64,000 bases of DNA from Pseudoalteromonas luteoviolacea S2607. Its GTDB lineage: Bacteria; Pseudomonadota; Gammaproteobacteria; Enterobacterales; Alteromonadaceae. Positions 24,576 through 31,806 of this stretch are shown in pieces. The stretch lies in the NCBI RefSeq assembly GCF_001625575.1, contig NZ_AUXV01000072.1, positions 1 through 64,000 on the forward strand, in the 5' to 3' direction. Numbering within the stretch: the stretch's first letter is position 1; every line of letters starts with the position of its first letter. The notes under the pieces are model-generated. The model was not told where the DNA came from. It searched no databases and saw nothing but the letters and a program-made list of their open reading frames with translations. Both the position numbers and the translations under genes were made by a program.

Positions 24576-24612
24576 AAATAAAAAACCCAGGCCATGCCTG
24601 GGTTTTTTATTT
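24576..24612. terminator. Bidirectional terminator between suhB and the dehydratase gene
   Basis: Perfect 17-bp arms (AAATAAAAAACCCAGGC / GCCTGGGTTTTTTATTT) around the loop CAT, placed between two convergent stop codons. T-runs on both strands. Confidence 0.92.
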
Positions 24613-24626
24613 CATGCTATTAAAGA

Positions 24627-25802
24627 CTATTTGATTTCAACGCGTTGCGAACGCATTACAACTTCATCATTCAGTTCAATGCCGATACCAGGCTCTTCTG
24701 ACACTTTAAAGATGCCGTTTTTAGGCTGTGGATCTTGCAAACACAGCTCTCTATTCCACTTTTTAATTGCGTAAGTATGGTGCTCGTGAATCAAAAAGTT
24801 TGGAATGGCACTTTCAAGGTGTAATGAGGCAGCTGTTGCAACTGGGCCACCACAAACATGGGCCTGTATTCTAATATCGAAAATGTCCGCGTAATCACAC
24901 ACTTTTTTAGTTTCTGTAAACCCACCGCACAGGCCAATATCGGGTTGTAATACATCGATGCTTTGGTCTTCAAAATACGGACGTACATCCCAACGGTTGT
25001 AAAGTCGCTCACCACCGGCTATTGGCACGGCAGTTTTGTTCGCAACTTTTGCATGTAATGAGTGGTTAAGATAGTTCACCGGCTCTTCGTAGTACATGCA
25101 ATCAAACTCTTCTGCGATTTCAGCGATTTGAATTGCAGAAGTCGCACCTGGTAAACTGTGACATTCAAAAATGATATCCACTTCATCGCCAACAGCTTCA
25201 CGAATTGCTTTCATACGCTCACGATATAACTTCATTTCTGCGCGAGAAATCAGCTTTGTGCGGTCATAGTAAGTATTCCCATCTTTATCATACATGATAG
25301 GGTCAACTTTAACTGCGTCATAGCCTTCTGCAAGCGCTTTATGTGCTGCTTCAGCGTATTCATGCGGCTGCACAAGAGCTTTGAACTCACTGTCCCAGTC
25401 AAACTGTAACTGAGAGGCATAAGTGCGCAACTCTGGGTTCACTTTACCACCTAGTAGTTGGTAAACAGGTAGGTTAAGTGCCTTGCCTTTGATGTCCCAA
25501 AGCGCAGTATCAATGGCGCTCATTGCTGCATAGACAACAGGCCCACCGCCAAGTCCCCAGAAGCTTTCACGCAACATACGTGACCAAAGCAGCTCCGTTT
25601 GAAATGGATCATGACCGATTAGAAATGCTTCGGCCATCTCTTTAATCATGCTTGCAGCTGCGCTGTGTCCTAAATCATACGCAAGCCCTGCCTCGCCAAC
25701 CCCGGAAATACCTTCGTCCGTATGAATACGGATAAATACAGGGGTCCAAGCAGGTCTATCTGGACAATGAATATCAAATACTTCGACGCGATTTACTTTC
25801 AT
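24627..25802 (-). CDS. Enolase-superfamily sugar-acid dehydratase (mandelate racemase family)
   Basis: About 391 residues. The N-terminal capping domain begins MKVNRVEVFDIH; the barrel holds metal ligands in IIFECHSL, YYEEPV and AGGERL, and a likely catalytic His in AHVCGGP. The ExH pattern (ECH) resembles the DxH of galactonate-type dehydratases, so dehydration of an aldonic acid is likely; the substrate is unknown. GGAGT five bases upstream supports ATG 25802 over 25865. The upstream class II aldolase ends ten bases inside the ORF extension, so the pair forms one operon. Confidence 0.8.
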   Translation of the reverse strand: MKVNRVEVFDIHCPDRPAWTPVFIRIHTDEGISGVGEAGLAYDLGHSAAASMIKEMAEAFLIGHDPFQTELLWSRMLRESFWGLGGGPVVYAAMSAIDTALWDIKGKALNLPVYQLLGGKVNPELRTYASQLQFDWDSEFKALVQPHEYAEAAHKALAEGYDAVKVDPIMYDKDGNTYYDRTKLISRAEMKLYRERMKAIREAVGDEVDIIFECHSLPGATSAIQIAEIAEEFDCMYYEEPVNYLNHSLHAKVANKTAVPIAGGERLYNRWDVRPYFEDQSIDVLQPDIGLCGGFTETKKVCDYADIFDIRIQAHVCGGPVATAASLHLESAIPNFLIHEHHTYAIKKWNRELCLQDPQPKNGIFKVSEEPGIGIELNDEVVMRSQRVEIK

Positions 25803-25810
25803 TTTGACTC

Positions 25811-26578
25811 CTATTGAGCAAAGCCAGGATCTAAGCGGTGCGCTTTTCTGAGCATTGCAGGCCAAGCCAATTGACCACCAGTACTTCCACTGTGTACAAC
25901 CTTAGCTTGATTATAAATATTATCTTGAATAGGCTGAGGAACCGGAATTGCAGGTTGGCCAGTTGCCAAAATGGCAACTTGAATTTCGCATGCTCTTTGC
26001 AAATCATAAAAGCGCATGAAAGCATCGCCTACCGTCGGTCCAACAGTTAACCCACCATGGTTTATTAACAACATATGATTGGTATTGCCCAGGTCTGCTT
26101 GTAGCCTTGCTTTCTCATCATCATTTACAGCCAATCCTTCATAGCCATGGTATGACAAAGAAGGAAGCGAGAACATGCTATGCTGGCTAAGAGGCTGTAA
26201 ACCGCCTTCTAAACTAGCCACAGCAATCGTCTCTTTTGTGTGTAAGTGGATCACACAGTGAGCATCTTCGCGCACTTCATGTATCGCACTGTGGATAGTA
26301 AATCCAGCAGGGTTAATTTCAAATGGCGTATCGTCAAGGATGTTACCTTGTAGATCGACTTTAACAAGATTAGACGCAGTCACTTCGTCAAAACTGAGGC
26401 CGAACGCATTTACAAGGTAGTGCTCTGTTCCCGGTAACCTCGCAGACATATGTGTATATATTAAGTCACCCCAACGAAAATGCTCAACCAAGCGATAACA
26501 GGCTGCGAGATCAACGCGCAATTGCCACTCTTCTTCGCTTACCTTACCTTTTAAATTCAATTCAGGTAGTTCAAACAT
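25811..26578 (-). CDS. Class II aldolase/adducin family protein
   Basis: 255 residues. Metal-site histidines appear in VIHLHTKET and INHGGLTVG; the N-terminal LAACYRLVEHFRWGDLIYTHMSARLPG is typical of the non-fuculose branch of the family. Members cleave or decarboxylate phosphorylated or free hydroxy acids. Coupled to a sugar-acid dehydratase eight bases downstream, so a small catabolic route is inferred. No dedicated kinase, transporter or regulator is adjacent. AGGAG-like GGAGC precedes the ATG. Confidence 0.82.
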   Translation of the reverse strand: MFELPELNLKGKVSEEEWQLRVDLAACYRLVEHFRWGDLIYTHMSARLPGTEHYLVNAFGLSFDEVTASNLVKVDLQGNILDDTPFEINPAGFTIHSAIHEVREDAHCVIHLHTKETIAVASLEGGLQPLSQHSMFSLPSLSYHGYEGLAVNDDEKARLQADLGNTNHMLLINHGGLTVGPTVGDAFMRFYDLQRACEIQVAILATGQPAIPVPQPIQDNIYNQAKVVHSGSTGGQLAWPAMLRKAHRLDPGFAQ

Positions 26579-26686
26579 CTTGGCTCCTTAAGTCCGCCAT
26601 GGTGATTTTAGATGTATAGAAGTCTAAATCACATAAAAAAATAGTTCAATACGCATAGTAAGCTCTACGCTATTTAATTAACAACT

Positions 26687-26715
26687 AAAAAGCCACCTAA
26701 AACGGTGGCTTTTTT
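26687..26715 (-). terminator. Rho-independent terminator after the cytochrome c gene
   Basis: AAAAAGCCACC-TAAAAC-GGTGGCTTTTT, 15 bases past the cytochrome stop. Confidence 0.88.
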
Positions 26716-26730
26716 AAATAAACGAACAGC

Positions 26731-27054
26731 TTATTTGACTGTTGATAGATACTCAGCTATCGCTGTTAATTCAGCATCAGAAACATTGGCAACCATTGCT
26801 TTCATCGCCGCAGACATGCCATTGCTCCTTTTACCTGATTTGATGTCCTTCATTTGAGCCAGCAAATACTCTTTACTTTGCCCATTCACTTTAGGATATA
26901 ACGGCATAATAGGTGCTTTGCCTTCAGCTCCATGGCAAGTTTGACAGAGTTTTGCTGTATACAAAGCTTTACCATCGGCAGCCGCAGCGGTGCCTGAAAA
27001 TAAAGTGATGGTTGCTATGCCGGACGCGATTACGAATTGCTTTAGTTTAGTCAT
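26731..27054 (-). CDS. Periplasmic class I cytochrome c (c553-like)
   Basis: 107 residues with a signal peptide ending at TAAAA (about residue 25). One haem site CQTCH follows soon after, and the axial Met is probably in SNGMSAAMKAM. The C-terminal helix (VSDAELTAIAEYLSTVK) is typical of small monohaem cytochromes. It would shuttle electrons in the periplasm. Monocistronic; no adjacent oxidase. Confidence 0.88.
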   Translation of the reverse strand: MTKLKQFVIASGIATITLFSGTAAAADGKALYTAKLCQTCHGAEGKAPIMPLYPKVNGQSKEYLLAQMKDIKSGKRSNGMSAAMKAMVANVSDAELTAIAEYLSTVK

Positions 27055-27172
27055 ATCGTTTCTCTTATTTGACGGTTATTTAACCAGTGTAGTAGACCAA
27101 ATGCTCCTCTACACAATTACTTATCCAGATTAGAAAGCAAACTTAACCAATAAAAGAAACGAGCTAATCAAT

Positions 27173-27715
27173 TTACCAAGTCAAATCGTCAGGAACTTCA
27201 TATCCTGCATACGGGTCGTCTTCATCAACTTGGTTAGCATTGTCTTCAACATGGAAAACAATGTACTTTTCGTCTACTTCTGCAACTTTTCTAGCTGGCT
27301 CATCTTCTAGAACATAAAACTGTCCTTCAAGCACACATATTGCCAATCGCCCTTTTGACAAAGCTTGCTGAGTTTTTTCGTTTACATCCAGCTCTTTAAT
27401 TTTGCTTTCGTAAGTGAAATTAAATGTTCTGTCGCCCTTAATTTCATCTTGGTTATGGTGCTCTAAGATTTGCTTAACGCGAGCAACTTGCTCACGCTCT
27501 TTCAAGTCATCTTGCTTTGCTTTATTTAACGCTTCAGCTTTTTGTTGCTGTGCGAGTTTTGTCTGCTCTATATGTTTTTGCAGATCCGTTTTGTCGCTAG
27601 TCGCGCCTTTCTTTTTCTTCTTTTTCTGTTGTTTGCGCTTTTCCGTTTTAGCGACTTTCATCTTGTGCTCGGTCGTCAAGCCTGCTTTTAAAAGCTGATC
27701 CTGTAGAGAACCCAT
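27173..27715 (-). CDS. DUF2058 family protein (YaiL-like)
   Basis: 180 residues. The N-terminus MGSLQDQLLKAGL is the family signature, followed by a very basic Lys-rich stretch (RKQQKKKKKKG) and a charged coiled-coil segment to about residue 90. The C-terminal half (NFTYESKIKELDV onward) is compact. The E. coli relative is YaiL, often described as a nucleoprotein/polysaccharide-related protein without firm function. Nucleic-acid binding is suggested by the basic tract. Monocistronic. Confidence 0.85.
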   Translation of the reverse strand: MGSLQDQLLKAGLTTEHKMKVAKTEKRKQQKKKKKKGATSDKTDLQKHIEQTKLAQQQKAEALNKAKQDDLKEREQVARVKQILEHHNQDEIKGDRTFNFTYESKIKELDVNEKTQQALSKGRLAICVLEGQFYVLEDEPARKVAEVDEKYIVFHVEDNANQVDEDDPYAGYEVPDDLTW

Positions 27716-27969
27716 AATGCCACTCCATCAATCTAAACTTGCAGCCATTTTAATAAAAAAATTAGTAAATCTCTAAACAATTTCACCAACTGACTGCAAG
27801 TTTAAATACACTTTGATGGTTTTTTTGCTTTTTAAATCGAACCTCGGCATAAAATCTACCAAAGTGAAGAATAAAATTTATGATGCACAACAAGTTTTTA
27901 TTACATATATGCAGATTTATTGCGTCAAAAGTAGATAATTAGATTGGTAATTTTACTGAAAGAATAAGA

Positions 27970-29124
27970 ATGTCGATATTTCATCTAATGCTTTGCTCCG
28001 TGGTTACATTTTTTGTGCTCTATGCACCACAGCCACTGCTTGCGCAATTCGCTCAGCAATATGCCATAACGCCCGCTAAGACAGGCTTATTAATGACTGT
28101 TACAATGCTGCCTTTAGCAGTTGCGCCAATCTGCTATGGGCTGTTACTGGCTAATTACTCAAAGTTGAAAGTACTCAAAATTACCATGCTGCTGCTGGCA
28201 CTATGTTCTGCACTTATTTCTATTCAACAACACTTTGAACTCTTCTTGCTATTACGCTTTGTCGAGGGTTTACTGCTGCCTGCGGCATTAACAGCTATGA
28301 CGAGCTACATAAGCCAAACTTGGCAAGGGCAATGCCTGAGAAAAAACATGACATGGTATGTTGGAAGCACCATTGTTGGCGGATATTTTGGTAGGGTACT
28401 CGCTGCAAACTTTGCTGCATGGTGGAACTGGGAGAGCTTTTACCTATTAAATGCTACGTTGTTAATATTATTTGCTATGTTGATCAAACCCAATCAAACG
28501 CAAGACCTACACACCACAAAATCACCGTTATCTTCCCCATTGGATTATTTGCGCCCACTTAAGCAACGATCTTTATTGCGTCTGTACTGTGCCGTATTCT
28601 GTATGTTTTTTTGTTTTTCTGCACTTTTAAACTACCTGCCTTTTATTCTCAGCAATGAATACGGCTTGAAAGATCCCAAGCTCATTGGTTGGGTATACAG
28701 CGGATATTTAGTAGGTGCATTAATTTCCCTTTGCACCCCCTTTCTAAACAAACTACATAACAATAACTGGGTTGTACTCAGTACCGTATTTTGTGTTTAC
28801 AGTATTACATTGGCTGCAATGCAGTGGCAAAACTTGAATGTATTTATCGTTTCTTTCACGTTCTTTTGCGCTTGCATGTTTATTATTCATGCCAGCGCAG
28901 CTCCTTTAGCCAACGAGATAAGCTCTGCACACGCAAGCGTAACAAACGGCGCTTATGTATCTTTTTACTATAGTGGCGGTGCGCTAGGGTCATTTTTACC
29001 GGGCCTTATTTATCAGGTATTTGGGCTCGGGTTGTTTTTACTCGGGTTACTGCTTGTCTGTATGTTGGGCGGCTATTTAATTTGCCTTAATCACCGTGTA
29101 GGCAGTGCAACCCAACAAGGTTGA
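27970..29124 (+). CDS. MFS transporter (YnfM-like)
   Basis: 384 residues with about 12 membrane helices. The N-terminal YAPQPLLAQFAQQYAITPAKTGLL resembles the YnfM/arabinose-efflux branch, and helix 4 holds LLLRFVEGLLLPAALTAM. Substrate cannot be read. Weak purine-rich ribosome site (GAAAGAATAAG). Its 3' end overlaps the convergent prolyl-tRNA editing gene by 34 bases. No regulator gene is adjacent. Confidence 0.85.
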   Translation: MSIFHLMLCSVVTFFVLYAPQPLLAQFAQQYAITPAKTGLLMTVTMLPLAVAPICYGLLLANYSKLKVLKITMLLLALCSALISIQQHFELFLLLRFVEGLLLPAALTAMTSYISQTWQGQCLRKNMTWYVGSTIVGGYFGRVLAANFAAWWNWESFYLLNATLLILFAMLIKPNQTQDLHTTKSPLSSPLDYLRPLKQRSLLRLYCAVFCMFFCFSALLNYLPFILSNEYGLKDPKLIGWVYSGYLVGALISLCTPFLNKLHNNNWVVLSTVFCVYSITLAAMQWQNLNVFIVSFTFFCACMFIIHASAAPLANEISSAHASVTNGAYVSFYYSGGALGSFLPGLIYQVFGLGLFLLGLLLVCMLGGYLICLNHRVGSATQQG

Positions 29125-29594
29125 TGACCTGTTTGATGCCAAAATTTGTGCAAGTCATCCAAATGAAGTACCCAAGTTTTATCATTTTCGAAAGGGTGAC
29201 ACTGCCAAAGAGGGCAATCTGCTAACTCTTTATCAAGCCATAACTCTACTTGATGCTCTACATCATTTCCAATAGCCAACGCAGAGACACATCCGGGCTT
29301 AACTTTTAAAAACTTAGCCAACCGCTCTGTAGAACAAAACCCGAGTCTAGATACCCCTTGCTGTTTTGACAGTGCCTTCAAATCTAGTTGTTTTTGGGCG
29401 AAGGTAATCAAGAGGAAGTGACGTTTTCCATAATTATCTCTTAAAAATAAATTTTTTAGACCCACACCTTCGCGCTCTAAGCCAATGCTTTTTGCTACAT
29501 CGCAATTGGCCAATGGCGGGTGTTCATAACTTAAATAAGTAATATCCAGCGCTTTTAAGCTCTGTTCTATGACAGTGTAGGAAGGAAAGGTCAC
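29091..29594 (-). CDS. Prolyl-tRNA editing protein (YbaK/ProX deacylase family)
   Basis: 167 residues, free-standing INS-like editing domain that removes Ala (ProXp-ala type) from mischarged tRNA-Pro. Family features: LSYEHPPLANCDVAKSIG, the Lys-containing KNLFLRDNYGKRHFLL, SRLGFCSTERLAKFLKV and VKPGCVSALAIGND. Its start overlaps the stop of an upstream lipoprotein gene (ATGA). The 3' end overlaps the MFS gene on the other strand. Confidence 0.85.
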   Translation of the reverse strand: MTFPSYTVIEQSLKALDITYLSYEHPPLANCDVAKSIGLEREGVGLKNLFLRDNYGKRHFLLITFAQKQLDLKALSKQQGVSRLGFCSTERLAKFLKVKPGCVSALAIGNDVEHQVELWLDKELADCPLWQCHPFENDKTWVLHLDDLHKFWHQTGHQPCWVALPTR

Positions 29595-29977
29595 AAACAG
29601 TGCCCTCTTAATTGAACACTGCGCTGACGCCAGTATACATTATCTATGTTGTAGCCTGCCTGACAATAAGATTCTTCTTTTAACGTTTGTTCCAAAAGTT
29701 CGACCGCAGACTCTTCAAGTGCCAACTTTAACTCTGGTGACTCTTCTACTCGTTTAAACTCGGCAAACTCCTTCAGTTCTTTTTTTGATACCGGTTTATT
29801 TTTTGCCAATTCCATTCGCGGCGTTGCTTTCACTGTGACAATGAACGCAAATTCGGCCTCACCTTTGTCGTTTGTTCTTTTGTGTAAGGTTTGCTTTTCT
29901 ACTTCAAATGCCTCTTCAGGCACAGTTGTGCAAGCTACGATAAAACTGGATAAAAGCAAAATTAATAAGCGCTTCAT
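29591..29977 (-). CDS. Small lipoprotein of unknown function
   Basis: 128 residues with lipoprotein signal MKRLLILLLSSFIVAC (lipobox Cys16). The mature part is charged, has a strand-rich region (EAEFAFIVTVKATPRMELA) followed by helices, and ends in a Cys-containing tail (SYCQAGY, RGHCL) that may form a disulfide. Coupled by a four-base overlap to the prolyl-tRNA editing gene. I do not recognise the family. Confidence 0.65.
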   Translation of the reverse strand: MKRLLILLLSSFIVACTTVPEEAFEVEKQTLHKRTNDKGEAEFAFIVTVKATPRMELAKNKPVSKKELKEFAEFKRVEESPELKLALEESAVELLEQTLKEESYCQAGYNIDNVYWRQRSVQLRGHCL

Positions 29978-30053
29978 AATCTTCCTAACTTAAAATTTGT
30001 CTCAGTGTATCAAAGCCCAAACCACTTGTAAGAAAATTTTTTAGCAAAAAAAC

Positions 30054-30082
30054 TTGACGTGGCAGCGAAAAATATTTAAATT
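30054..30082 (+). promoter_or_regulatory. tRNA-Ala promoter
   Basis: -35 TTGACG (30054-30059) and a -10 around TTAAAT/TAAATT (30076-30082), spacer 16-17 bases. A GC-rich discriminator (GCGCCTCG) follows, the mark of growth-rate-controlled stable-RNA promoters. Confidence 0.65.
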
Positions 30083-30105
30083 GCGCCTCGTCCGAAAGAC
30101 ATGTT

Positions 30106-30181
30106 GGGGCTATAGCTCAGCTGGGAGAGCGCCTGCCTTGCACGCAGGAGGTCAGCAGTTCGATCCTGCTTAGCTCCACCA
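30106..30181 (+). tRNA. tRNA-Ala (anticodon TGC), copy 1
   Basis: 76 bases from GGGGCTATAGCTCAGC to encoded CCA. Anticodon stem-loop CCTGC-CTTGCAC-GCAGG gives TGC. Acceptor stem GGGGCTA/TAGCTCC pairs with one G-T wobble. Confidence 0.97.
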
Positions 30182-30211
30182 ACTTCTTTTGCGATATTTC
30201 CCAAGTAAAGT

Positions 30212-30287
30212 GGGGCTATAGCTCAGCTGGGAGAGCGCCTGCCTTGCACGCAGGAGGTCAGCAGTTCGATCCTGCTTAGCTCCACCA
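30212..30287 (+). tRNA. tRNA-Ala (anticodon TGC), copy 2
   Basis: Identical to copy 1 over all 76 bases, including CCA, 30 bases downstream, so probably one transcript. Confidence 0.97.
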
Positions 30288-30298
30288 CTTTTACTTCT

Positions 30299-31546
30299 TT
30301 AAGTTCTAATCTGCCCTTTACCTTCAACTAAGTATTTTTCCGTTGTTAAAGATTCAAGACCCATTGGCCCATAAGCATGAAGCTTTGTTGTCGCAATCCC
30401 TATTTCTGCGCCTAATCCAAGTTGACCACCGTCGCTAAAGCGTGAAGAAGCATTTACCATTACAACCGATGCATCCACTCGCATTTGAAATTGGGCTGCC
30501 GTTTGCGAATTCTGAGTACAGATAACTTCCGTATGATGACTACCAAATTGATCAATATGTGCTAGCGCCGCCGCAAAGTCATCAACAATACGCACTGCAA
30601 TCTCAAGGCCTAAATACTCTTCTCCGAATTCGCTTTCAGACAATATATTTGCCTCCTCAAAGAAAGTCGCGGCACGTTCACATGCATTGACACGTACCTT
30701 TGCTTTATCAAAGGCTGCATTTACCTTTGGTAAAAAAGCATTCGCTACGTCGCGATGTACAATCAACCCCTCTAGCGCATTACACACACCAGTTCGTTGC
30801 GTTTTTCCATTGAGTAGCAGTTGCATGGCAATATCGAGATTGGCCTCAACGTCTACATATAAATGGCATACACCTTTAAAATGCTGAATTACTGGAATGG
30901 CACTATTATGCGTTACAAACTCAATTAATCCCTCACCGCCTCGAGGAATAATCAAATCAATATCGTTTTTTTGCTGCATAAGTTCTAAAAGAAGTGCTCT
31001 ATCCGGATCAGGTACAACCGTGATCAATTCCGCTGGCAAGTCAAATTTATTCAGCACTTGATGCATTACCTGTGCAATCGCCATGGCGCTATTTAGAGCT
31101 TCTTTACCACCTCGTAAGATGACACCATTGCCAGACTTAAAGCACAGTGCACCTGCATCCGCTGTAACATTTGGACGAGCCTCATAAATCATGCAAATCA
31201 CACCTAAAGGTACGCGCATCTTTCGTACCATGATCCCACTAGGCTGTTGCCCTAACTCTCTCAGAGCACCAACAGGATCTGGTAAGCTTGCAATCTGCTC
31301 AACCCCCTTCGCCATCTCGTTCACGCGCTCTGTAGTCAGTGTTAGCCTATCTATCATTGCTGCGCTAAGGTGGTTGTGTGTCGCAGCCTCTAAATCCTGT
31401 TTGTTCGCTTTTAAAATATTCTCGGACTGTTCGCGTAAAGCATTCGCAATTTCTAGCAAAACTGCATTTTTTTGCTCTGTACTCAAAATAGCAAGTTGCT
31501 TTGCAGCCGTTGCAGCTTTTTTAGTAAGCGCTTTTATCAGTGTCAT
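30299..31546 (-). CDS. proA: Gamma-glutamyl phosphate reductase ProA
   Basis: About 415 residues from MTLIKALTKKAA; GAGGG upstream supports ATG 31546 rather than 31630. NADPH-dependent second step of proline synthesis. The aldehyde-dehydrogenase fold is clear: FKSGNGVILRGGKEA, the catalytic Cys in KTQRTGVCNALEGL, and FSDGGQLGLGAEIGI near the C-terminus. ProB is not adjacent, unlike in many relatives. The 3' end faces the two tRNA-Ala genes. Confidence 0.95.
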   Translation of the reverse strand: MTLIKALTKKAATAAKQLAILSTEQKNAVLLEIANALREQSENILKANKQDLEAATHNHLSAAMIDRLTLTTERVNEMAKGVEQIASLPDPVGALRELGQQPSGIMVRKMRVPLGVICMIYEARPNVTADAGALCFKSGNGVILRGGKEALNSAMAIAQVMHQVLNKFDLPAELITVVPDPDRALLLELMQQKNDIDLIIPRGGEGLIEFVTHNSAIPVIQHFKGVCHLYVDVEANLDIAMQLLLNGKTQRTGVCNALEGLIVHRDVANAFLPKVNAAFDKAKVRVNACERAATFFEEANILSESEFGEEYLGLEIAVRIVDDFAAALAHIDQFGSHHTEVICTQNSQTAAQFQMRVDASVVMVNASSRFSDGGQLGLGAEIGIATTKLHAYGPMGLESLTTEKYLVEGKGQIRT

Positions 31547-31806
31547 TATTACCCTCTCATTCCTAGTACTGATTTTCGACAGAAGCGCCGGTTGGCTTCT
31601 GCTTCTTGATAATAAGCAAGAACCTTCCATTGGGTAAAGCGAATATTACTACCTCAGCGTTTTGAGGGCATGGAGGGTAAACAGACGAAGTCTCAGAAAA
31701 GTTATCTATTTTTTAAGCGTTTATTCTCTTTTTTGACTTATTTACTATGATATAACGAGGCTACCACTATACTAATATTCAATACGCTACCTAAGCTGGA
31801 GAGTTT

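Noticed and set aside
27414..27698. Cys/Phe-rich 94-residue plus-strand frame opposite the DUF2058 gene
   Set aside because: The FFFFFF and Cys runs are just the complement of the Lys-rich tract; not a real membrane protein.
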